Part shown: positions 18,020 through 26,467 of the stretch, piece after piece | Layout of the letters: the number at the start of each line of letters is the position of its first letter | Numbering within the stretch: position 1 is the stretch's first letter | Assembly: GCF_003337375.1 (NCBI RefSeq) | Contig: NZ_QPJD01000005.1 | Coordinates: 62,001-126,000, forward strand | Source of the DNA: Paenibacillus prosopidis | Lineage (GTDB): Bacteria; Bacillota; Bacilli; Paenibacillales; Paenibacillaceae | Length of the DNA stretch: 64,000 nucleotides | Reading direction: 5' to 3' | Position numbers and translations under genes: made by a program | The notes under the pieces: generated by a model | Told to the model about the DNA's origin: nothing | Databases searched by the model: none | What the model saw: only the letters and a program-made list of their open reading frames with translations

Positions 18020-19612
18020 TTATGAATGTATCGACTGTTTGTATTCAAGAGGAAGCTTGCCATAACGTTTTTTGAAGGTATCGCTGAACTGCCGCGGATT
18101 ATTGTACCCGATCCGGTCTGCGATTTCATACACCATCAAATCGCTCTGCATTAATAAGCGCATCCCATTCTTCATCCGCACCTCGGTGAGGTATTGCTTG
18201 AAGTTTTCGCCGGTATGCTTTTTGAAGAAACTGCTGAAATAATAGGGATTCATAAAAACAAGCGCAGCCATCGATTCAAGCGTAATATTCTCCGCATAAT
18301 GCTCTTCGATATAGGATCTAACCTGCACGAGCTGCATAATTTCCTTATTGCCTATTTTGGCGGCAGCCTCGCGGCGAATTTCTTCGATGACTTCACTTGC
18401 GTGCATGGCCATTTGCTCGAACGTTTGGAAGCGGTCCAGCCTCGCGAGAAGCTCATGGTCGTCCAGATCGTTTATCCCCGCAAAAATGCCGAAATCCTTC
18501 AGTTCCTGCCGTATACAGGTGATTGCCCCATAAACTGCGGATACTGCGGCATGTTTGCCGCCGGGTGCAAGCATTCGAAACGATTCCATCAGTTCGCTTA
18601 CCTTTTCATCCGTATCTCCTTGGGCGGGATTGATCAAAGCAGTCACAAGCTTCTTCAGCAAATCGTTTATTCGGCTTTTAACCTCCGAATCCGCTTTGGG
18701 CTGCTGTCCCTCAATGACACGGTTCCAACCTGAAAAATACTTGCACTGGAGAGAATCCATCGCAAATTGTGCTGAAATGTTTGCCTCGTCCAACGTTTCA
18801 ACCGCTTTTCCGACGCCAATCGTAAAGCTGACCTTCACATACCGGTTCAGCTTATCATGGAAATCCCGCGATAAAGATAACGCTTCTTCCAGGCGGTCAT
18901 GCTGGAGAAAAATACCGTGCAGCTCGCCTTTCCGAAAATAGATGCCGGAGTCGGTCTGGGCAATGGATTCGACAAGGACATTCGTGATGGCAAAATCGAG
19001 CAAATTGCGCCCCGGTTCCATCCGGCTGTTCCCTTCGCTTATAACGCCGTCCAATTCGCCGAAGCACACGGTAATATATTTACTTCGCGAAACGAGTCCC
19101 ATTTTTATTAATTGGGCGGATGCGCTTTTATCACCGTCCGTTATTCGCACGAGCAGTTCTTCAATGGAATCGTTTCGCTTCTTCAGCTCGAATCGAACTG
19201 CCATTTCTTTCTCGCGGACTCTTTGCGACTGGTCGCCGATAAGCCGGATCACTTTCTGAATGGCCTGCTCCAACTGATTTTTATCAACGGGCTTAACCAA
19301 GTATTCGACCGCTCCGTACCGCAGCGCATCCTGGGCATAGGAAAAGTCGCGAAAAGCGCTAATAAACACAACTTTTATATTCCGGTTCGTCTCATGAATT
19401 TCGCGGATGATATCAATACCTGTGTACCCGGGCATGCTGATATCGCTAATAATCAAATCAGGCTGAGCCGCATCTATCATTTGCCGCAGTTCTTTCCCGT
19501 CGTATGCCTCGCCGACGATTTCCAGACCAAGCTCATTCCAATGCAGCAGTTTGCGCAGCCCCCTCAGAATGACAGGCTCGTCATCCGCAAGCAGCACTTT
19601 AATTTTTTTCAT
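18020..19612 (-). CDS. yesN: AraC-type response regulator (YesN family)
   Basis: The 530-residue protein has a receiver domain at residues 1-120 (VLLADDEPVILRGL, phospho-acceptor Asp in LIISDISMPG near 55, conserved Lys in EYLVKPVDK), a long linker, and a C-terminal AraC double helix-turn-helix at about 430-530 (ESMAALVFMNPYYFSSFFKK and ADRIGYNNPRQFSDTFKKRYG). It acts in the cytoplasm as the partner of the kinase gene that overlaps it by 14 bases. GGGAGGAGC precedes ATG 19612; upstream in-frame extensions lie inside the kinase gene. AraC-type dimers bind two direct half-sites about 21 bp apart, which matches the paired repeats found upstream of four transcription units here. Confidence 0.92.
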   Translation of the reverse strand: MKKIKVLLADDEPVILRGLRKLLHWNELGLEIVGEAYDGKELRQMIDAAQPDLIISDISMPGYTGIDIIREIHETNRNIKVVFISAFRDFSYAQDALRYGAVEYLVKPVDKNQLEQAIQKVIRLIGDQSQRVREKEMAVRFELKKRNDSIEELLVRITDGDKSASAQLIKMGLVSRSKYITVCFGELDGVISEGNSRMEPGRNLLDFAITNVLVESIAQTDSGIYFRKGELHGIFLQHDRLEEALSLSRDFHDKLNRYVKVSFTIGVGKAVETLDEANISAQFAMDSLQCKYFSGWNRVIEGQQPKADSEVKSRINDLLKKLVTALINPAQGDTDEKVSELMESFRMLAPGGKHAAVSAVYGAITCIRQELKDFGIFAGINDLDDHELLARLDRFQTFEQMAMHASEVIEEIRREAAAKIGNKEIMQLVQVRSYIEEHYAENITLESMAALVFMNPYYFSSFFKKHTGENFKQYLTEVRMKNGMRLLMQSDLMVYEIADRIGYNNPRQFSDTFKKRYGKLPLEYKQSIHS

Positions 19613-21380
19613 ATCGCAGCTCCTCCCTTCGCAGCGGATACAGCATTTGAATCGAAGTCCCAATTTGCGGTTTGCTCTCGATCGTAATTCCATACGGCTC
19701 TCCGCATGCCTGAATCATCCGCGCATGCACATTTTTGAGGCCGATGCTTTTTCCTGTTACGCTCTCTCCCTCTGCCAACTGAGACTGAAGCCGTGTGAGC
19801 GTTTCCTCATCCATTCCGACGCCGTTATCGTATACCGTAACCGCCAAGCTGTCCTCTCCCGATTTCTCGATCTTAACAAGCACGGTACCTTTCCCTCCTT
19901 TTGGACGGATGCCATGCTGAACCGCATTCTCGACGAGCGGTTGAATGGACAGCTTCAAAATAAGCGCTTCAACAAAGCTGTCCTCCAATTCTATTTGCAG
20001 GTCGATCCTGCGGTCGAACCGTACTTCGATCAGATGAAAATAACTTTTCAAGTGCTCTAATTCCCGCTGAACGGTAACCCACTCTTCACCGAAGTCGATT
20101 ACGTATTCGAGCTGGTTAGACAAGGCATGGATCATGTCCGCTACCTCCACGGCATCGTCGGCTACCGCGCTCATACGAATCACTTCCAATGTGTTGTATA
20201 GATAATGAGGCTGTATCTGCGTCTTCAGCGCATTCAATTCGGCTTGCTTGCGTTTGATCTCGGCTACATAAGCGTCATTGATAAACAGCTGAAGCCTTTC
20301 GATCATCCGGTTGAAGCCATGCGCAAGCCGCCCCATCTCATCCTTGCGCGTTGTCGTGATACCGGTTTCAAAATGTCCCGATTCGACGCGAACCATCAGA
20401 CGCATAATATCGAGAACCGGTCGGCTGAACGTCCGTGAAAACAAAGCGCCAAGTGCGAGCAGCGCGAGCAGACATATCGCGGAAGCAATAATTACGTTTG
20501 ATCGGATCTGAGTGAGCGAAGCGAAGAAATCGGCCTTGGCTACCAGCCCGATGACTTGTCCGCCGATGAACGGTATCGGCTCCGAGTATAGCATCCTGGT
20601 TCCGCTTCTTTTGGCTGCCAGCTCGTCGAATCGTTTCCCTAGCTTGTCTCCCTGATTGGAATAGAGAATATAACCATTGCTGTCAATGACATATACTTCA
20701 TCCCTCCGATCAAGCACAACCTGCTGGAACAGTTTATCGAATATATCAAGATCGACGTCGAAATAAAGCGTGCCAAGCACCTTTACTTCAGGACCTAGCT
20801 TGCCGGAAGTATCATTTAAGTTACGCGCAAATGTAATCACCGGTCTTGTCGAACCAAAATAAGTCTCCGGATGAGGCGGGAAAACAGCAAGCAGCTTCTG
20901 TTCTCCGGTGAGCGTATAGGACCAGCTGACCGGCGGGAAAGGCTCATTCGGGTCGAGCACCTTGTTGACACGCGACTGGTTAAAGACCGCTTGATCGGAC
21001 GTGCGGACGAATAATGCGTTCTCAATATGTGTATCGCTATATAATATCGTTTTCAAGAAATCATTGATCGTCATCAGGTTTATCCTGTCTAGACGGTTGA
21101 TTTCCTCTTCCAGCATAATGCCATGCCGATCGGCAATATTTTGCGAATTATAATACATATTTTTGGAAATTTCATTGTAATTGCGAAAAATGTCATCCGC
21201 ATTTTTACTTAGGTAAAGCAGCATTTGTTTAAAATTGTTCTCGGTATTCCGCTCCACCTGATCGGTAAATTGATTGAGCGAAAGCGCACTAAGCACAAGG
21301 AGAGGAATCATCCCGACGGCAAGAAAAGCCAATGATAATTTAAAAAAGATACTATGTCGTATCGTCGTCCATTTGATCAT
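19599..21380 (-). CDS. yesM: Sensor histidine kinase (YesM family)
   Basis: The 593-residue membrane kinase has a transmembrane helix near 12-34, a large extracytoplasmic dCache-like sensor to about 295, a second helix (NVIIASAICLLALLALGALF), a HAMP domain, a His_kinase domain with the phospho-accepting His in QIQPHYLYNTLE near 393, and an HATPase domain with VENAVQHGI and YDNGVGMDEE. It starts the kinase, regulator, binding-protein operon and presumably senses oligosaccharide outside the cell, possibly via SBP3. The promoter upstream carries one strong and one degraded copy of the shared direct repeat, implying autoregulation. The ATG at 21380 is the natural start of the membrane anchor. Confidence 0.92.
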   Translation of the reverse strand: MIKWTTIRHSIFFKLSLAFLAVGMIPLLVLSALSLNQFTDQVERNTENNFKQMLLYLSKNADDIFRNYNEISKNMYYNSQNIADRHGIMLEEEINRLDRINLMTINDFLKTILYSDTHIENALFVRTSDQAVFNQSRVNKVLDPNEPFPPVSWSYTLTGEQKLLAVFPPHPETYFGSTRPVITFARNLNDTSGKLGPEVKVLGTLYFDVDLDIFDKLFQQVVLDRRDEVYVIDSNGYILYSNQGDKLGKRFDELAAKRSGTRMLYSEPIPFIGGQVIGLVAKADFFASLTQIRSNVIIASAICLLALLALGALFSRTFSRPVLDIMRLMVRVESGHFETGITTTRKDEMGRLAHGFNRMIERLQLFINDAYVAEIKRKQAELNALKTQIQPHYLYNTLEVIRMSAVADDAVEVADMIHALSNQLEYVIDFGEEWVTVQRELEHLKSYFHLIEVRFDRRIDLQIELEDSFVEALILKLSIQPLVENAVQHGIRPKGGKGTVLVKIEKSGEDSLAVTVYDNGVGMDEETLTRLQSQLAEGESVTGKSIGLKNVHARMIQACGEPYGITIESKPQIGTSIQMLYPLRREELRYEKN

Positions 21381-21430
21381 GAAATTGCTCCTCGCCCCCG
21401 GACTAGATGTACATAATGGTGTTCTAGCTT

Positions 21431-21495
21431 ATCATAACCGATAAAGCTCCTTCCAGGGTATGAAGTAATTTATGCCAAGCATGCGATTTTTTAAG
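21431..21495 (-). promoter_or_regulatory. Promoter with paired direct repeats (putative box c)
   Basis: The half-site TGCGATTTTTTAAG (21482-21495) and a degraded partner TGAAGTAATTTATG (21461-21474) are exactly 21 bp apart. On the minus strand a good -10, TATGAT (21431-21436), follows 24 nt after the proximal copy. It would drive the kinase/regulator operon. Confidence 0.5.
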
Positions 21496-21500
21496 AATCG

Positions 21501-21540
21501 AAAAAGACCATCGCCGGACCGTATGGTCCGGGTGATGGCC
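21501..21540 (-). terminator. Terminator after the heparinase-like lyase gene
   Basis: A long hairpin with CCGGACC / GGTCCGG core and GGCCATC / GATGGTC outer stem, loop ATAC, is followed on the minus strand by TTTTTC. It lies 14 bases downstream of the lyase stop codon. Confidence 0.88.
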
Positions 21541-21553
21541 TCATTCGTTAATT

Positions 21554-24500
21554 TTACGATATGCTGTACTGTAAACTGCCGCCTGCCGTTTCTTTACGGA
21601 TGGTCCTCCCGGCCGCGTCGATCTCTTTGACGTGTACGGAAATACCGTCTCCATCCCCGTCAAAACCGGTCAGTTGAATGATCTGAACTCTGCCGTCCGC
21701 CAATTCCACGCTTATCTCATCAGCGGATACAGCCGTAGCCTTTGTTATCTTGGCGGTCTGCTCATAGGTTTCGATCACGGTTACAAAACGCGCGCATTTG
21801 CCGACAGCGCGGGCGCTTAGCATTTTGCGCCTGGACGTCTCATCTCCCAAAGGGTAATCGCCTCCGATGGAAGCGATGAACCGCACCGCCTTTAAGCCCG
21901 ACAAGTCAACGGAAATGACGCCTTCCCGGCTCAAATCCGCAGGGTTCGCGGGCACCGCCCGGTCAAACCGTTTGCTCATAAGCTTTACGGGACCGCCAAA
22001 GTAATCCACTCCAATCCCGTTTCCTTGATCGGTGTTTTGATATCGGATAGGCAAATCCGCCAAATACCGGATCTCGCCATCCTCCGTAACGATGTAAGGG
22101 TCTCCCCAAAAAATCGTCTTTTCCGTCTTGTTCAAGGAACCGTGCTCGCCGTATGCTTCGTCCGCTTGGACCCGGAGCTCCAACGTTTCGATCCCCTCTA
22201 CTGATACGTCCAGATCGTCTCTTCCCAAAATCCATGCCCCAAACTTCCCGTGAGCAAGTGTTTGGCCGTCTCCCGTTACCGCATAATGGAGCTGCTTCTG
22301 CACCTGGAAGTATTCCGGGTCAGCGCCGACGATCATCTCCGTCTCGGGCGGCCAAACCGTATAATGATCAATGCTCAGTGGACCGTCCTCGTTGCATTCC
22401 GTCCGGTTCGCCCTATTGTCGTAGCCCGGTCCGAAACCCATCTCGAACTTGGCTTTCACGGTACCGGACATCTCATACCAATCGCAATCGGTAATGAATT
22501 GGGCGCTTCCCAGCGGATCGGTGCTGAACTGTTCCGTATGCGCTTTGTGCCGTTTTTTGTCCGCTTCCAGACTGATCAAGCCTTTGCAGTGGAACAAACA
22601 ATCATAAGTATGCTCCTCTTCCCCGCTCATATAATCGAATAGAACCACATAATCGTCGGTAACGACGGTCATCCGGCGCTGAAGGACTTTCTCCGTAAAG
22701 GCTGTGCGCTTCGAGTATTCCGGAGCTTCGGCCGGAATGGGCACATATCTGCCCTCGTTCCAGGTGCGCTCCGCAAAGGTCTTATCCCCGGCTACCCGCC
22801 ACCCGCCATAAGGGGGATGGGACCAGCGGGCTTTGTTCTCCACCGCGCAGGCTTGGAATAATCCGCCGCTATGAAACAAAAGCCTGAGCCCTTCCGCCGG
22901 GTCCTGAAGCTTCTGATCCACGATAACCATATTGTGGGTGAGGGAGTTTTGCACGTAAAACTTGTACATAAACGTATGGTAGTTGTACCAGATGCTCTCC
23001 GGGTTGTAGAAGCTTTTTCCGTAACGCATGACGGAGAGCAGGCTGACCCTGTCGTAGTGGCCGTGCGCCCCTCCGTGCGAGCCGTATTTCACGACCGCTT
23101 GAATCTGTTCGCGGGGAGCTCTTCCTTCGGTCTGCGAACGAAGGACGGCTACGCCGGCATTGTCCGCATAGGCCGAAGAAAGATACGGCTTGGACTCGCT
23201 TTGCTTCAGACCGGGGACGGCGTAAAGCAGGTCCCGGTCCGCAAGCCCGCACGTCAGGAGAATGTCGGCATACTCAGGCTTGCGGTACAGGTAATAAGCC
23301 AGATCGAAACGGGCATCCATATAGCCCCTTGGAGAAATGCCCGGAAGCTTGGATTCGGCGGAATCATTGATACCGAAGAGCACGCCGCGGTAATCCGCGA
23401 AAGGCAGCAGGCTGTCCCAAAGCTGGGTTATCGAACGGTAGTTGCTGCGGCTGGGTCCCCAAATGTCGACGCTAAGGCCGTCAATATCCGGTTTCCTTCC
23501 GGGTGTGACCTGATCGTAATAATGGGCCGGCACCCAGATTTCGGCCAGATTGATGCCCCAAGGCCTACAGCTTTGCGTCATCTCGGAGAACAATCCCGCT
23601 CCCATCAGGTTGTAGCCGACCGAGCATTCGTACCACCAGCCGTCATCCAAGGTACCTTTGGACAAATGATCGGTGAAGCCGCCGGTCCCGTAAAGGAAAC
23701 GGTTCATCCGCTCAAAATCCTGAAGCGTCTGGCTGCAGTATAAGGCGCCGATCATTTCAGCGAGGGTCCAGTTGGAGATTCCACCCTTGCAGAGCGCCCA
23801 ATCGATCAGCTCGAGAAATAGGCGGAAGGTTCTCTCCATATTGGCGTGGTCTTCCTCCGACAGCAATCCTGAATCGAAAAGCAAATCATAGACAACCGCC
23901 GCATGCTTGAACAGTTCGCCTTCGTGAACCAGCTCCTGATGGCTGGCTCTCCGCGTTGCCGGATAACCTTTCGCCGGGTCAATGAGCCGGCGCAGGAACA
24001 TCGCCGCTTTTTCCGCCAAATCCCGTCTGCCCGTCACCTTCCAGGCGATAGCCGCATTCTCGGCTTCATGCGAGTGATGAGTCTCGAACAAATAGAGACC
24101 GCCGTCATGGATTTCCGGTACCATCCATTTGTCCGCCCGATGTTCGTACATGGCCAGAAGCTCTCCGGCCCATTCATAGCTCCGCGTCTTCTCCCGAACA
24201 TCATCCCATTCCGGTTCGGTCATTTTCACATAGGGGTGGGGCAGAGACTGGAGAGTAAACAGCTCCAAAGCATCGGCGGCAGCCCCTTGTCCTCCGGGAA
24301 TAGCCGTAATCTTTTGCCTTTCATGGCCGCCGGGAGCGACCTTCTCCGGAACATTCACGCTGACGCAGAGCTTCTTCGTCTCCCAAGGCTCCATCAACAG
24401 GAATGGCGGGTCCAGCTCAACGGACATCGTTTCCCACCCGTATTTCTCGCAAATAAAACTTACGGGCTGTGTTCGGCTCGTACAATTGCGAACGGTCACT

Positions 24501-25087
24501 TCATATCGGGCTGTTTCTCCCGCAGGAACGGCTTTGGAGAGGACCGGCGCACTGATATGAACGGCCTGCCGTCGTTTCAGCTCCAATCGGATCAGCGTAA
24601 GGGGCTCTTTCGAGCCACCGGACTTCCATTCGCCGGATATCCGGATGCTCCGGACAAATTTCCATTTTCCCGACAATGACTTCTTATCGTCAAACTGCTT
24701 GAGTGGGAGGGTCATGGACTGTGTGCCTTCTCCAGCGACCAGACATTGGACTGCGGTAAACTCCACTTGTTCCGGCATAGGGCTCTTATTAAGCAGCAAG
24801 CCGGCCTCGACCTTCAGCTCCAGCAGCCCGTCAGCAGGCAGCTCCAATTCCAGCTCCAGAAAGTGCCAGTCTCTTAGATCGGCACTGAAATCATTCTTCT
24901 CTTCAAAGCCGCGTAAATACCAGTTATTCGGTTCTTGAACACCCGGATATTGAACCGTTACGCTGTTATCCGGAGCAATAAGAATTCCCCCTTCATTCGA
25001 CGCTCTTCTATTTGAGTAACCCTTATGAAGAATATCCCACTCCATGAGGTCGATTCTCGCGGATTGCGTTTCCAAACCGTCCACCAT
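21554..25087 (-). CDS. Cytoplasmic heparinase II/III-like polysaccharide lyase
   Basis: The 1177-residue protein has no signal peptide or lipobox, so it should act in the cytoplasm. The N-terminal 260 residues are beta-rich (a ligand-binding sandwich and an NPCBM/alpha-galactosidase-like Ig segment, ARYEVTVRNCTSRTQPVSF). An (alpha/alpha) toroid follows from about 270 to 600, then the heparinase II/III beta-domain with GSHGGAHGHYDRVSLLS near 670-685, which is close to the catalytic/metal motif of PL15/PL17-type oligo-lyases. It probably degrades imported oligouronides to unsaturated monosaccharides. It is monocistronic between its own promoter (putative regulator box d) and terminator. The ATG at 25087 lies directly on AAGG, so a nearby GTG or TTG may be the true start. 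Product specificity is unknown. Confidence 0.8.
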   Translation of the reverse strand: MVDGLETQSARIDLMEWDILHKGYSNRRASNEGGILIAPDNSVTVQYPGVQEPNNWYLRGFEEKNDFSADLRDWHFLELELELPADGLLELKVEAGLLLNKSPMPEQVEFTAVQCLVAGEGTQSMTLPLKQFDDKKSLSGKWKFVRSIRISGEWKSGGSKEPLTLIRLELKRRQAVHISAPVLSKAVPAGETARYEVTVRNCTSRTQPVSFICEKYGWETMSVELDPPFLLMEPWETKKLCVSVNVPEKVAPGGHERQKITAIPGGQGAAADALELFTLQSLPHPYVKMTEPEWDDVREKTRSYEWAGELLAMYEHRADKWMVPEIHDGGLYLFETHHSHEAENAAIAWKVTGRRDLAEKAAMFLRRLIDPAKGYPATRRASHQELVHEGELFKHAAVVYDLLFDSGLLSEEDHANMERTFRLFLELIDWALCKGGISNWTLAEMIGALYCSQTLQDFERMNRFLYGTGGFTDHLSKGTLDDGWWYECSVGYNLMGAGLFSEMTQSCRPWGINLAEIWVPAHYYDQVTPGRKPDIDGLSVDIWGPSRSNYRSITQLWDSLLPFADYRGVLFGINDSAESKLPGISPRGYMDARFDLAYYLYRKPEYADILLTCGLADRDLLYAVPGLKQSESKPYLSSAYADNAGVAVLRSQTEGRAPREQIQAVVKYGSHGGAHGHYDRVSLLSVMRYGKSFYNPESIWYNYHTFMYKFYVQNSLTHNMVIVDQKLQDPAEGLRLLFHSGGLFQACAVENKARWSHPPYGGWRVAGDKTFAERTWNEGRYVPIPAEAPEYSKRTAFTEKVLQRRMTVVTDDYVVLFDYMSGEEEHTYDCLFHCKGLISLEADKKRHKAHTEQFSTDPLGSAQFITDCDWYEMSGTVKAKFEMGFGPGYDNRANRTECNEDGPLSIDHYTVWPPETEMIVGADPEYFQVQKQLHYAVTGDGQTLAHGKFGAWILGRDDLDVSVEGIETLELRVQADEAYGEHGSLNKTEKTIFWGDPYIVTEDGEIRYLADLPIRYQNTDQGNGIGVDYFGGPVKLMSKRFDRAVPANPADLSREGVISVDLSGLKAVRFIASIGGDYPLGDETSRRKMLSARAVGKCARFVTVIETYEQTAKITKATAVSADEISVELADGRVQIIQLTGFDGDGDGISVHVKEIDAAGRTIRKETAGGSLQYSIS

Positions 25088-25109
25088 CCTTCTATGCTTT
25101 TCTCATTAG

Positions 25110-25174
25110 AGATTAGCACAAGAAAATGACTGTCATATATGCTCCTTTTTAAGAGTCTTATGAAGTTTCTTAAG
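25110..25174 (-). promoter_or_regulatory. Promoter with paired direct repeats (putative box d)
   Basis: TGCTCCTTTTTAAG (25140-25153) and TGAAGTTTCTTAAG (25161-25174) are 21 bp apart. On the minus strand a -10-like TAATCT (25110-25115) follows 24 nt after the proximal copy. The heparinase-like lyase gene starts 23 bases further on. Confidence 0.55.
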
Positions 25175-25192
25175 AACGTAATAAGAGAAACA

Positions 25193-25235
25193 GCAAAAAA
25201 ACCTTGATAGACCAAAAAATCTGGCCATCAAGGTT
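25193..25235 (-). terminator. Terminator after the SleB-like gene
   Basis: AACCTTGAT and ATCAAGGTT arms around an A/T-rich loop are followed on the minus strand by a T7 run. It lies about 40 bases downstream of the stop codon. Confidence 0.85.
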
Positions 25236-25276
25236 CCCTATCTTTTTGCATATATGGCACCCCTGCTTCATAAACC

Positions 25277-26278
25277 TTATTTCGCGAAGCTGTGATGATC
25301 GATCGTAGCAATGACTTTCAAACTGGACCAGAATGATCCTTTGGATACATTCGGATTGAAGAAGTAGACCGCCTTCTCTACGTTATTCTTGCCATTAAGG
25401 GCATCCTTGGCTGCGCGCAGCACGCTTGCGTTCGGCTTGCTCTTTTCCAGCAGGCCGTTGTGCGCGGGCGGAAATTGCTTGCCCGAGTAGATTACACCTT
25501 GGATGGTGTCCGGGAAGCGAGAGTCCTTCACCCTGTTAAGAATCACATTCGCAACGCCTAGCTGCCCCTCGTAAGACTCGTATCCCGACTCAACCTGCGT
25601 GATTTGGGCCAGCAGCATCAAGTCCTTCTCCGTGAACGGTTCCGCCTTGTTATCCAGGATGGAAGGCATCACCACCCGCAGCCTCGTTCCTTCCTTGATG
25701 CCAGACTTACTGTCCAGCCCGTTCCGCTGCAACAGCGCAGGCGTGCTGCTGCCTGCCTCATTGCTAATCTCGGCCAATCCGTAGGCTTCCGTCACCACGG
25801 CTGGAAGCACTGTCGTAAGCTCGGCCGCCAACTCCTCCGTATTCCACTTCACCTGCGCATGCATCAGCTCCACCGCATGACGAAGCGGAATATACATTCT
25901 GCCGTCCGACAGGAACGGCGCTACCTCCATCACGTAGCGCCCTTCGTTGAAATACACAACCGGGACGCCATTGCCCAGCACAATCTGATCTCCTAAAACT
26001 GTATGTATCGTTGCTTCTTCATTTTCATTATCCCAATTTACCTTCGCGCCGAACATGCCGGCTATGTTCGCTACGGGCAGGAACAACCTGCCTTCCAGCA
26101 TCCGTACAGGATCGGCTATCTTCAAAGCCTTTCCATCAAGCTTAATCGTAACGTCATCCGCAATTGCAGCCTTCTCTCCCTGGGCAGCAGCTGCCGATAA
26201 AGGACCGATGCAAAGCAGGAGCATTGCCCATAACATGATAAGCATACGCTTGCCATTCAGCTTGCTACTTCTGATCAT
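25277..26278 (-). CDS. Stalk-domain plus SleB/CwlJ-type cell wall hydrolase
   Basis: The 333-residue exported protein has a signal peptide (MLIMLWAMLLLCIGPLSAAAA), a copper-amine-oxidase N-terminal-like stalk domain at about 40-155 (VRMLEGRLFLPVANIAGMFG and DGRMYIPLRHAVELM) and a C-terminal SleB/CwlJ Hydrolase_2 domain at about 215-330 (LAQITQVESGYESYEGQLG with the probable catalytic Glu, then GVANVILNRV and GKQFPPAHNG). It should cleave peptidoglycan, classically spore cortex, although similar stalk fusions in Paenibacillus relatives may act on vegetative wall. GGGAGG precedes the ATG. It has its own terminator and no functional link to the sugar genes on either side is apparent. Confidence 0.88.
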   Translation of the reverse strand: MIRSSKLNGKRMLIMLWAMLLLCIGPLSAAAAQGEKAAIADDVTIKLDGKALKIADPVRMLEGRLFLPVANIAGMFGAKVNWDNENEEATIHTVLGDQIVLGNGVPVVYFNEGRYVMEVAPFLSDGRMYIPLRHAVELMHAQVKWNTEELAAELTTVLPAVVTEAYGLAEISNEAGSSTPALLQRNGLDSKSGIKEGTRLRVVMPSILDNKAEPFTEKDLMLLAQITQVESGYESYEGQLGVANVILNRVKDSRFPDTIQGVIYSGKQFPPAHNGLLEKSKPNASVLRAAKDALNGKNNVEKAVYFFNPNVSKGSFWSSLKVIATIDHHSFAK

Positions 26279-26388
26279 GATTACCTCCCTGCAAATCTCA
26301 AGGTTATGTAAATTCGCTTCATCCTTGCTCTCCGCAAAATTATATCACAGATTAAAGCGGTTACAGGATTAACATTTTCACAGAAATG

Positions 26389-26425
26389 AAAAAAGCCCAT
26401 CTTCCTTTTTCTTGGAAGAATGGGC
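26389..26425 (-). terminator. Terminator after the GH51 gene
   Basis: GCCCATTCTTCC pairs with GGAAGATGGGC (one bulge) on the minus strand and is followed by TTTTTTCATTT. It lies 43 bases after the GH51 stop codon. Confidence 0.9.
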
Positions 26426-26467
26426 GGATAACGCGGATCTACTATGAAATAAATCCTTCTAATTTTA

